From the NCBI RefSeq assembly GCF_009687885.1, contig NZ_BLAF01000033.1, positions 65,177 through 116,493 of the forward strand: 51,317 nucleotides of DNA, given 5' to 3'. The stretch comes from Acrocarpospora pleiomorpha. Its GTDB lineage: Bacteria; Actinomycetota; Actinomycetes; Streptosporangiales; Streptosporangiaceae. The notes beneath the pieces are model-generated. The model saw only the letters and a list, made by a program, of their open reading frames with translations. It had not been told where the DNA came from and did not search any database. Position 1 is the stretch's first letter, and each line of letters opens with the position of its first letter. The translations under genes were made by a program, and so were the position numbers. Of this stretch, positions 42,222 to 51,317 are shown one piece after another.

Positions 42222-43832
42222 ATGCTCCCCACGGTCGCGGACGTGCTCTCGCTTGATGCCGTCCGGCGCGGTAACCCGCGCGTCGTTGCGGGCGCCGATC
42301 GGCTCGACACCCGGGTTCGCTGGGTGCATGTAGGGGAAATCAGCGACATCGCCCACCTGCTCAGGGGTGGCGAACTGGTGCTGACCACCGGCGTGGCCTT
42401 GCCGTCGGAGCCCGACAAACTCGCAGAATACGTCGCCGACCTCGCCGCGGTCGGCGCGTCTGGCCTGGTCGTCGAACTCGGCCGCAGATTCGTCAAGGAA
42501 CTGCCCGGAGCCGTGGTCCGGGCCGCGGAGGACCACGGGCTGCCGCTGGTGACGCTCGCCAGGGAAACCCCGTTCGTCCAGATCACCGAATCCGTGCACG
42601 CCCGCATCATCGACATCCAGCTCCAGGAACTGCGCGCATCCGAACAGCTGCACGAGGTCTTCACCGAGCTCTCCGTCGAAGGCGCCTCCCCCGCCGACGT
42701 GCTCGGCCAGGTGACCCGCTTCTCCGGGCGGCCGGCCCTGCTGGAGAACCTGGCCCACCAGGTCCTCGCCTGCGAGTCCGCCGGGCAGGACACGGGCGCG
42801 CTCCTGGCCAGCTGGGAATCACGCTCCCGGGCCGTCGCCACCGAGGGCCGCACGGCGTACGACGGGACTTCCGGGTGGCTGGTCACCACCGTCGGGGCGC
42901 GCGGGCAGGACTGGGGGCGGCTGATCCTGCTCTGCGACGGGCCGCCCAGCCCGCGCGACATCGTGCTGGCCGAGCGCGCGGCCACCACGCTCGCCCTCGG
43001 CCGCCTGCTCGAACGCCACCAGGAATCACTGGAACGCCAGGCCCACGGGACGATCATCACCGGGATCCTCACCCACGCGTACGCCGATCCCGACGAGGCC
43101 GCGGCACGCGCTCGCGCGGTCGGCGTGCCGCTCACCGGCCGCAAGCTGATCAGCGTCGTGCTGCGGCCCATCGCCGAAGGCGAGACCGCGCTCGACGAGC
43201 AGGTCCGCCTCGGCGACCTGGCCGAGGCCACCGCCTCCGCCTGCCGCGACGCCCGCCTCCCCGCCCTGGTCGGCGCCCTCGACCAGGCCCGCGTCGGGGT
43301 GCTGCTGCCGCTCCCGCCCCGCACCGCCGCCGAAGCCGCGCTGGCCGCCCTCGCCGACCGCCTGCGCGCCGGGTTCCCCAACCCCTTCGTGCTGGCCGCC
43401 GGGTCGATCGTGGAGTCCGTCCGGGACGTGCGGCGCAGCTTCCTGGAAGCCGAGCAGGTCGCCGACGTGGCCGTCAGGCAGCCGGACGGGCGGCCCTACT
43501 ACCGCCTGCCCGACCTGCGGCTGCGCGGGCTGCTGCACCTGCTCAGGGACGACGCGCGGCTGCAGACCTTCGCCGAGCGGGAGCTGAGCCCGCTGCTCGC
43601 GCACGACGCGCAGCGCAACGGCGACCTCACCCGCATCCTCGGCATCTACCTCGACTCCGGCCGCAACAAGGCCGTCGCGGCCCAGCGGGCGCACCTGTCC
43701 AGGCCCGCCTTCTACGACCGGCTGCGCCGCCTGGAGCGCATCCTGGACACCGACCTCGACGACGTCGAATCCTGCCTCTCGCTGCACGTCGCGCTGCTCG
43801 CCCTGGAGTCGTTCCGGAGAGAAGCCCGGTGA
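42222..43832 (+). CDS. PucR-family transcriptional regulator
   Basis: 536 aa from ATG 42222. The N-terminal PucR domain has VRWVHVGEISDIAHLLRGGE and LVLTTGVALP (about 32-60). The GGDEF-like middle follows, and the C-terminal helix-turn-helix is YLDSGRNKAVAAQRAHLSRP, FYDRLRRLERILD (about 478-512). Such regulators control purine, pyrimidine or amino-acid catabolism. Its stop overlaps the next gene (GTGA, 43829-43832), so regulator and P1 peptidase are translationally coupled. The broken nucleoside hydrolase lies just upstream. Confidence 0.92.
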   Translation: MLPTVADVLSLDAVRRGNPRVVAGADRLDTRVRWVHVGEISDIAHLLRGGELVLTTGVALPSEPDKLAEYVADLAAVGASGLVVELGRRFVKELPGAVVRAAEDHGLPLVTLARETPFVQITESVHARIIDIQLQELRASEQLHEVFTELSVEGASPADVLGQVTRFSGRPALLENLAHQVLACESAGQDTGALLASWESRSRAVATEGRTAYDGTSGWLVTTVGARGQDWGRLILLCDGPPSPRDIVLAERAATTLALGRLLERHQESLERQAHGTIITGILTHAYADPDEAAARARAVGVPLTGRKLISVVLRPIAEGETALDEQVRLGDLAEATASACRDARLPALVGALDQARVGVLLPLPPRTAAEAALAALADRLRAGFPNPFVLAAGSIVESVRDVRRSFLEAEQVADVAVRQPDGRPYYRLPDLRLRGLLHLLRDDARLQTFAERELSPLLAHDAQRNGDLTRILGIYLDSGRNKAVAAQRAHLSRPAFYDRLRRLERILDTDLDDVESCLSLHVALLALESFRREAR

Positions 43833-44893
43833 GGGCACGCGACCACGGCGTCATCGTCGGCTCCGGCACGCCCGGGCCGCACAACGCGATCACGGACGTG
43901 CCGGGCGTGCGGGTCGGGCACACCACGCTGATCAGCGGTGACGGCCCCCGCGTGGTCGGCTCAGGGCCGATCCGCACCGGTGTCACCGTGGTCCTCCCGC
44001 ACGAGGGCTCGGCCTTCGACGAGCCCGTGTACGCCGGGCTGCACTGGCTCAACGGCAACGGCGAGATCACCGGCATGGCGTTCCTGCGGGAGTACGGCAT
44101 TCTCGGCTCGCCTATCGGGCTGACCAACACCGGTTCGGTCGGCGTGGTCCGGGACGCGCTCGTCGAGATCGAGGTCGGCGCGCTGCGCAAGGGGTCGGTG
44201 TCCTGGTCGCTGCCGGTCGTCGGGGAGACGTGGGACGGGTCGCTCAACGACATCGACGGCCAGCATGTGACCGCGGCGCATGTGCAGGAGGCGTACGCGG
44301 GTGCCTCCGGCGGGCCCGTCGAGGAGGGCTCGGTAGGCGGGGGTACCGGGATGATCTGCCACGGCTTCAAGGGCGGCATCGGGACCGCGTCCCGGGTCGT
44401 GGACGGGTACACCGTCGGCGTGCTCGTCCAGGCCAACCACGGGAGTCGGGAGCGGCTCACCGTAAACGGGGTCAACGTCGGGCGGTGGCTGCCGGAGTCG
44501 CCCGCGCCGTACGAGGGGGCTGGATCCATCATCGGGATCGTGGCCACCGACGCGCCGCTGCTGCCGCACCAGTGCCGGCGGCTCGCCCAGCGGGCCGGGC
44601 TCGGCGTGGCCAGAACCGGCGGAGCCGGGGAGAACTCCAGCGGCGACGGCTTCCTCTGCTTCGCCACCGGCAACCGCAACCTGCCCGCCAACGCGCTGGA
44701 CGCCGATCCGCCCAGGACCTACCAGGTGACCGTGCTCGCCGACGAGCACATCGATCCGCTCTTCTACGCGGTGATCGAGGCCACCGAGGAGGCGATCGTC
44801 AACGTGCTGGTCGCCGCCGAGACGATGACCGGCGCGGACGGGCTGACCATCCCGGGCCTGGACGGCGCCGTCCTGGCGAACCTCCTCACCTGA
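43829..44893 (+). CDS. P1-family (DmpA/BapA) aminopeptidase
   Basis: 354 aa from GTG 43829 (GGAGAGAAG ribosome-binding site inside the preceding gene). Ntn-hydrolase of the S58/P1 family: NAITDVPGVRVGHTTLI near the N-terminus, GLTNTGSVGVVRDAL, the glycine-rich GSVGGGTGMICHGFKGGIGT, and the autocleavage site GGAGENSSGDGFLC. There the chain is expected to cut between Asn269 and Ser270, giving alpha and beta chains and freeing the nucleophile. DmpA-type enzymes release N-terminal D- or L-residues or beta-amino acids, so it could feed beta-alanine to the aminotransferase/mmsA pair 5 kb away (inference). No signal peptide. Confidence 0.92.
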   Translation: MRARDHGVIVGSGTPGPHNAITDVPGVRVGHTTLISGDGPRVVGSGPIRTGVTVVLPHEGSAFDEPVYAGLHWLNGNGEITGMAFLREYGILGSPIGLTNTGSVGVVRDALVEIEVGALRKGSVSWSLPVVGETWDGSLNDIDGQHVTAAHVQEAYAGASGGPVEEGSVGGGTGMICHGFKGGIGTASRVVDGYTVGVLVQANHGSRERLTVNGVNVGRWLPESPAPYEGAGSIIGIVATDAPLLPHQCRRLAQRAGLGVARTGGAGENSSGDGFLCFATGNRNLPANALDADPPRTYQVTVLADEHIDPLFYAVIEATEEAIVNVLVAAETMTGADGLTIPGLDGAVLANLLT

Positions 44894-44947
44894 CAGGGCT
44901 CGATACCACCCGACAGCGCCGCAGGTCAGGGGCGCGGGGGAGAAATC

Positions 44948-44963
44948 ACACCCCACCGGGTGT
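44948..44963. promoter_or_regulatory. Inverted repeat ACACCC-N4-GGGTGT
   Basis: Perfect 6-bp inverted repeat 30 bp before the next small gene, in the 99-bp gap. It could be an operator; no regulator is linked. Confidence 0.35.
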
Positions 44964-44992
44964 AAGAGCTACCCCACTTGGTTACTCTACGT

Positions 44993-45277
44993 ATGCTCGC
45001 CATTACGGACCGATCGTGCTTGGCTGCTGAGGTGACCCTAACCGAGCAAGCGATCACGAACGGGTCGGTCCCGCCGCCCGATCCCGCGACCACGGTCCGC
45101 GCTCTCTCCCGCCGCTTCCCGGGCTGGACGATCTGGTGGGGGGAGTCCACCAACCGGTACTGGGGGATGTCCCGCCGAGCGGGAGGCGCGTTCGTCTCCG
45201 TCGAAGCGCAATCCGCGGCCGAATTCGTACAAAAGGCACGAGACATCGAATACCGCTCACCACAAACCAACCTGTAA
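44993..45277 (+). CDS. Small protein of unknown function
   Basis: 94 aa from ATG 44993 (TTG 44978 and GTG about 45032 are in-frame alternatives; no good ribosome-binding site). The conserved-looking core is VRALSRRFPGWTIWWGESTN, RYWGMSRR, a Trp/Tyr-rich pattern seen in many short actinobacterial hypothetical proteins. No signal or membrane segment. Function unknown. Confidence 0.6.
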   Translation: MLAITDRSCLAAEVTLTEQAITNGSVPPPDPATTVRALSRRFPGWTIWWGESTNRYWGMSRRAGGAFVSVEAQSAAEFVQKARDIEYRSPQTNL

Positions 45278-45384
45278 AAGGCTGACAACGCCGAATTCTC
45301 ATACTCTTTGGCGTGTTTCGCTCTCCTTGTGCGATCAATGTCGCCACGATGGTCCCTTAGGCCATTAATCAGGAGAGAACCAAC

Positions 45385-46869
45385 ATGCGACGCCGCCTGA
45401 CCGTCGGAACCGCCGCGTTGATCGTCACAGTCACCGCTGTGTCGGCACCAGCACTGTCCGCGACAGCCGCATCAACGGAATCCATACCGGCCGGACTGCC
45501 CTCCACCAAGTTCCCCCTGGGGGTCCCGGGCATTCCCACCGCGGCCGGAAAGGCGCTCGGCGCCGGAATCGAATATTTCACCCTCAAGCACGGCACCGCC
45601 GAGGACGGCTACACCGTCAGCCTCCTGAGCGCCGGCAAGGACGCCTTCACCGAGAACACCGCCCAGAATCTCGCCGTCTCCGCCCAGTCGGCCGGCTTCG
45701 AGCCGACCATCGTGCAGTTCACCCGCCCCGCCGTCGCCGACTTCCCCGCCCAGGACTACTGGATGGTACGGATCGGCAACTGGACCCTGAAGCAGAAGAA
45801 GCAGGCGGCCGAGGTCGTCACGGAGCTCAAGGACGCGGGGATCAGCTCCAAGGTGGACTATCTCGGCGACGACGGCTTCCTGACCTCGGGGCCCTGGTCG
45901 ATGAAGGTGGTCACCATCGATCCGCGGACCTTCCGCGGCACCTTCGCCTCCTCGCTGGGGACCAGCACCGCCAAGCGGGAGAAGGTGTCCGCGATGGCGA
46001 AAGCCGGAGGCGCGTCGATCGCGGTCAACGGGGGATTCTTCGACATCCACACCTCCGCCGCCTACCGAGGAGATCCGACGGGGATCTCGATGGTGGGGGG
46101 CAAGTTGCTCAGCGAAGCCGTTCCCGGGCGTACGGCGGTGGTGATGAAGGGGCGGACCGTGCGCATCACCGAGCTCGCCTCGAGAGTGACGGCGACGGCC
46201 GCGGATAAAGCCAACTTGTCCGTTGCCGGGGTGAACCGGGTGCCCAAGCCCAACGAGCTCGTTCTGTATACCGAGGAGTTCGGCACGAAGACGCCGTCCA
46301 CCGGGGGGACGGAAGTCGTGCTTGACGAGACCGGTCAGGTGCTGGGAGTGCGGACGGCTGGGGGGAAGGTCACCAAGGGCCGGCGGGTGCTGCACGGGGT
46401 CGGCACCGCGGCCGACTGGCTGACGGCACACGCTACGGAAGGGCAGACCGTCACCGTCAAGACGGTCGTCAGTGACCTGCGGAAGAAGCGGACCATCCCG
46501 TTGACGCCTGACACCTACATCGTCGGTGGCGGGGTGGGGCTTGTCCGCAATGGCAAGACCTGGATCACGGCGTCGACGGATGGCATGGCCAATATCAACA
46601 TGATCTTGCGGCGGCATCCGCGGACGCTGGTGGGCGTGGGCAAGACCGGGAAGCTGATCCTCGCGGTCATCGACGGGCGGGCGCCTGGCGCTACCGTGGG
46701 GGCGTCCTTCCTGGAGGCGGCCCAGGTGATGCGGTGGCTCGGGGCGCGGGACGCGATCAACCTCGATGGCGGCGGGTCCAGTGCCATGGTCGTCCGCGGG
46801 AAGGTCGTCAACAAGCCGTCCGACGGCTCGGAGCGTGCGGTCGGGGACGCGTTGCTGGTCAAACCCTGA
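45385..46869 (+). CDS. Secreted phosphodiester glycosidase (NAGPA/DUF2233) family protein
   Basis: 494 aa from ATG 45385 (AGGAGAG 8 nt upstream). The signal peptide is about 1-29 (LTVGTAALIVTVTAVSAPAL). A domain at about 65-165 (YTVSLLSAGKDAFTENTAQN, VVTELKDAGISSKVDY) resembles a SPOR-like substrate-binding fold (inference). The NAGPA catalytic domain follows: SIAVNGGFFDIHTSAAYRGD at about 212-231, and near the end ILAVIDGRAPGAT, FLEAAQVMRWLGARDAINLD, GGGSSAMVVRG, KPSDGSERAVGDALLV. Members cleave sugar-phosphate diesters; in bacteria a role on wall or exopolymer glycans is suspected. Its 3' end overlaps the convergent phenylalanine hydroxylase by 11 bp. Confidence 0.9.
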   Translation: MRRRLTVGTAALIVTVTAVSAPALSATAASTESIPAGLPSTKFPLGVPGIPTAAGKALGAGIEYFTLKHGTAEDGYTVSLLSAGKDAFTENTAQNLAVSAQSAGFEPTIVQFTRPAVADFPAQDYWMVRIGNWTLKQKKQAAEVVTELKDAGISSKVDYLGDDGFLTSGPWSMKVVTIDPRTFRGTFASSLGTSTAKREKVSAMAKAGGASIAVNGGFFDIHTSAAYRGDPTGISMVGGKLLSEAVPGRTAVVMKGRTVRITELASRVTATAADKANLSVAGVNRVPKPNELVLYTEEFGTKTPSTGGTEVVLDETGQVLGVRTAGGKVTKGRRVLHGVGTAADWLTAHATEGQTVTVKTVVSDLRKKRTIPLTPDTYIVGGGVGLVRNGKTWITASTDGMANINMILRRHPRTLVGVGKTGKLILAVIDGRAPGATVGASFLEAAQVMRWLGARDAINLDGGGSSAMVVRGKVVNKPSDGSERAVGDALLVKP

Positions 46870-47737
46870 GTTTGTCGATCGTGTCGTCGTCGCAGGTGGC
46901 CCAGAAGGAGCCGACGACGTCCTCCAGATGGCTCAGCGAGGCGGCGGCGAACAGGACATCCTGATATTTCGTGATGTCGTATTCGGTGGCGCCCATGGCG
47001 GCTAGGTCGAGGGGGCGGATGTCCATGCCGCGGAACTCCTCGATCTCGCCGTACGAGCTCAGGATGCCCGCGCCGTACGCCTTGAGTTCGTTGTTCTCGT
47101 TCATGACGCCGAACTCCAGGGTGAACCAGAAGATCTTGGAGACGAACTCCAGGGCTTCCTCGGTTTCCACGTGCTGGGCGGCGCGGCCGGCCAGGCGGTA
47201 GAGGTCGGCGAAGCGGCGGGAGGCCAGCGTGTTGCCGTGGCCGATCACCTCGTGGATGATGTCGGGCTCTGGTGTGTAGAACGGGACCGAGTGGTGGCGG
47301 ATGTACTGGGTCGAGTGGAAGTAGCCGTCGGCCAGGACACCGTAGAACTCGCGGAGGGGGACCAGGCCGGCGGCCGGGAGGTACCGGAATCCCGTCAGCG
47401 GGGTGAGCAGGTCGCTGACCTCCTCCAGCTGGGGAATGTGGTCGGTGGGGAGACCTAGCTCCTCGGCGGCGTTCACGAACTCGGTCACCGCGTACTTGTG
47501 GTGTTTGGCGGCCAGTTCTCTTGTTACCAGGGCCCAGACCTCGTGCTCCTCGTCCGTGTACTCCGCGTGGGGGATGGGGTCGCCCCTGGTGTGGCCTACT
47601 GCCAGGGCGGCGATCGCGTTCCTGCGGGCACGGTAGATCGGGTCGGCGAAGCCGGGGTGGTTGGCCGCGAGCTGAACAGTGACGGAACCGTCCTCGTTCG
47701 CTGCGACCGGAGCGAAATACTGAGCTTCCTCGAACAT
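46859..47737 (-). CDS. phhA: Phenylalanine 4-monooxygenase
   Basis: 292 aa from ATG 47737 (MFEEAQYFAPVAANEDG). It hydroxylates phenylalanine to tyrosine with tetrahydropterin and oxygen. The non-haem iron ligands are visible: H162 and H167 in IIHEVIGHGN and E208 in WFTLEFGVM. The pterin/aromatic pocket motifs FRYLPAAGLVPLREFYGVLA and PFYTPEPDI are intact. Length matches the single-domain bacterial enzyme. No ribosome-binding site is obvious ahead of the start (TTTATAT directly precedes). Two direct repeats farther upstream may be regulator sites. Confidence 0.96.
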   Translation of the reverse strand: MFEEAQYFAPVAANEDGSVTVQLAANHPGFADPIYRARRNAIAALAVGHTRGDPIPHAEYTDEEHEVWALVTRELAAKHHKYAVTEFVNAAEELGLPTDHIPQLEEVSDLLTPLTGFRYLPAAGLVPLREFYGVLADGYFHSTQYIRHHSVPFYTPEPDIIHEVIGHGNTLASRRFADLYRLAGRAAQHVETEEALEFVSKIFWFTLEFGVMNENNELKAYGAGILSSYGEIEEFRGMDIRPLDLAAMGATEYDITKYQDVLFAAASLSHLEDVVGSFWATCDDDTIDKLRV

Positions 47738-47789
47738 ATATAAATGACATCAACTTGGGCCTGCCACTGGCAAGTGTGCCCAACCAAAC

Positions 47790-47841
47790 CTAGACAATCC
47801 GCCTAACACGCCTGAAGTCTGCCGGTCACGACTAGACAATC
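47790..47841. promoter_or_regulatory. Direct repeats CTAGACAATC upstream of phhA
   Basis: Identical decamers at 47790-47799 and 47832-47841, 42 bp apart (four helical turns). The second is part of GACAATCTGTC. A palindrome TGCCA-C-TGGCA is at 47762-47772. Together they resemble an Lrp/AsnC-type control region. Confidence 0.4.
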
Positions 47842-48007
47842 TGTCCAGGTCCATTCGAACTGAGCACCGAAGGCTCCCGTCGTGCCGCGCGGCCACATCG
47901 GTCAGGAATCGAGAAGCGAGGACCCCCGAGCCGCAGCTAGCGTGACCTGCATGGACGTCACCGTTCGTCCTTAGGCCAGACCATCCCCACGACTTCAGGA
48001 GTCCCCC

Positions 48008-48364
48008 ATGGCAGGCTCTTCCACCCAGGGAATCAAGACCGTGCTGCACCCCGTTTCCGACCTGGCGAAGGCCAAGGAGGTGTACGCCGCCCTGCTCGGC
48101 GTGCCACCGGTGGCCGACTCGTCCTACTACGTCGGCTTCGAGGCCGAGGGCCAGCACATCGGGCTGGTGCCGGGCGGTGGGCCGCAGGGCATGACCACAC
48201 CGGTGGCCTACTGGCACGTGCCGGACATCGAGGCGAAACTGGCCGAGGTGACCGCCGCGGGTGGCACCGTGAAGGAGCCCGCGCACGACGTCGGTGGCGG
48301 CCGCCTGGTGGCCACTTTTGCCGACCCCGATGGTAACGTCCTCGGGCTGCTTCAGGACCGATAA
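48008..48364 (+). CDS. VOC (glyoxalase/bleomycin-resistance) family protein
   Basis: 118 aa from ATG 48008 with AGGAG 8 nt upstream. One VOC unit pair: IKTVLHPVSDLAKAKEVYAA, SSYYVGFEAEGQHIGLVPGG, PVAYWHVPDIEAKLAEVTAA and the closing FADPDGNVLGLLQ. The N-terminal ligand is His15 in VLHPV, and Glu/Gln positions later may complete a metal or drug site. Homologues are often encoded directly before UvrA-like ABC proteins in actinomycetes, as here (77 bp), so a shared drug-sequestration role is plausible. Confidence 0.9.
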   Translation: MAGSSTQGIKTVLHPVSDLAKAKEVYAALLGVPPVADSSYYVGFEAEGQHIGLVPGGGPQGMTTPVAYWHVPDIEAKLAEVTAAGGTVKEPAHDVGGGRLVATFADPDGNVLGLLQDR

Positions 48365-48441
48365 GTGCCGACCCCCACGCCCCCGCTCGGCGTCGTCGCG
48401 ACGCCGAGCATCGGCGGCCTCCCCTAACAGATGGAGAAACG

Positions 48442-50822
<2,381 letters not shown>

Positions 50823-50838
<16 letters not shown>

Positions 50839-50985
50839 CCGAGGGCCTCGCCGTACCTTTGGAGGGTTGAGGTCCGTAGCGGGTGGGCACGGCGGACACT
50901 CCGGCCGACCGTTTACGTCGGCGCATAGCTGTGAAGGTTGAGGTCCGTAACGGGTGGGCAGGGCGGACACTCCGGCCGACCGTGA
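50823..50985 (+). repeat. Imperfect tandem duplication at the 3' end of the UvrA-like gene
   Basis: Unit 1 begins with TTACGTCGGCGC (50823-50834), the last coding bases, and contains GGTTGAGGTCCGTAGCGGGT (50867 on). Unit 2 begins with the same TTACGTCGGCGC (50913-50924) and contains GGTTGAGGTCCGTAACGGGT (50937 on). Both end GGCGGACACTCCGGCCGACCG. The units differ by a 16-bp indel and two substitutions. Confidence 0.75.
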
Positions 50986-51317
50986 TAGCTAGCCTCTCGT
51001 TAGCCGCTGGTCAGCGGCCATCGCGGGCGCGGTGGTCTCTGGCACGGTCTGATATGAGACGGCCCGTCAAGGTTTTGCTGCCACCGTGTGTCTGGTTTGG
51101 GTTGGTGTGGTGCCGTTGTTCCGGTGTTCTCTCCCGGGTTCGGGGATGGGTCTACCGCTCCGGTGGGTCAAGACGCAGCGCCCGCAGCGCAGCGAGGACG
51201 AACGGTCTTGAGGCGCCGGATCAGGTAGACCCACAATTGCCGGGCTGGGGGAGAACGCGCGGGATGGGGGTGGCCTACCCAGGCGTGGTCGTGGCGCTGG
51301 CCACTGCCATTCTGATA
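50839..51317. other. Terminal intergenic region without a gene
   Basis: After the tandem repeat, 50990-51317 holds no frame with protein-like composition. T- and G-rich tracts (51070-51125) precede a large inverted repeat. The window ends before the next gene. Confidence 0.5.
51126..51256. repeat. Nested 131-nt inverted repeat, possible structured RNA or element end
   Basis: Four arms pair in register: GTTCTC (51126-51131) with GAGAAC (51251-51256), GGGTCTACC (51148-51156) with GGTAGACCC (51224-51232), CCGG (51160-51163) with CCGG (51216-51219), and CAAGAC (51169-51174) with GTCTTG (51205-51210). The loop is 30 nt of GC-rich sequence. Function unknown. Confidence 0.6.

Overview
The window is high-GC DNA (roughly 70 % G+C by eye, GTG starts, strong third-position GC bias, long antisense shadow frames). 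The gene families point to a filamentous actinomycete: PF04672 S-adenosyl methyltransferase, Ser/Thr kinases with extracellular tails, a large ATP-binding LuxR regulator, PucR regulators, an AA10 oxidase with CBM2, and a UvrA-like ABC protein paired with a VOC protein. A Streptosporangiales-type host such as Nonomuraea is my inference, not something the sequence proves. I see no rRNA, tRNA, CRISPR, prophage or complete insertion sequence.

Left part (1-16.7 kb): a methyltransferase cut by the window edge and an S33 peptidase (minus strand), a frameshifted lipoprotein sharing its stop region with a convergent Ser/Thr kinase, and a two-helix membrane coiled-coil protein. A co-directional run at 6.0-14.3 kb looks devoted to the cell surface. 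It holds a second Ser/Thr kinase whose ectodomain is three Cys-paired repeats, a CHAP amidase with a C-terminal membrane anchor, an LPQTG-anchored DUF11 protein with a His/Asp-rich stalk, and an 882-aa LuxR regulator that lacks a canonical start codon. A metallo-beta-lactamase-fold hydrolase and a GNAT follow.

Middle (16.7-25.4 kb): a secreted TAP-like peptidase diverges from a chitin/cellulose-active AA10 LPMO with CBM2. Then come ispG and dxr of the MEP isoprenoid pathway, placed next to each other without the site-2 protease gene that usually lies between them in actinobacteria, and two tandem secreted serine proteases. A dispersed repeat of about 107 bp occurs in two long copies and one short copy here.

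Right-centre (25.4-45 kb): PPK2, an aldehyde dehydrogenase divergent from TetR, and PucR divergent from GABA aminotransferase. Next are a saccharopine-dehydrogenase-like protein, a PotD-like lipoprotein and an MFS pump, then a coupled aminotransferase/mmsA pair for beta-alanine- or valine-type semialdehyde catabolism. A decayed second mmsA tail sits beside it. An MFS/TetR pair carries three 17-bp operators spaced exactly 21 bp apart. Then come gene debris (membrane-protein fragment, decapitated nucleoside hydrolase) and a PucR/P1-peptidase pair coupled by a GTGA overlap.

Right end (45-51.3 kb): a secreted phosphodiester glycosidase, phenylalanine hydroxylase, and the VOC plus UvrA-like pair that may act in drug self-protection. 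A tandem duplication of the uvrA-like 3' end and a nested 131-nt inverted repeat of unknown nature close the window.
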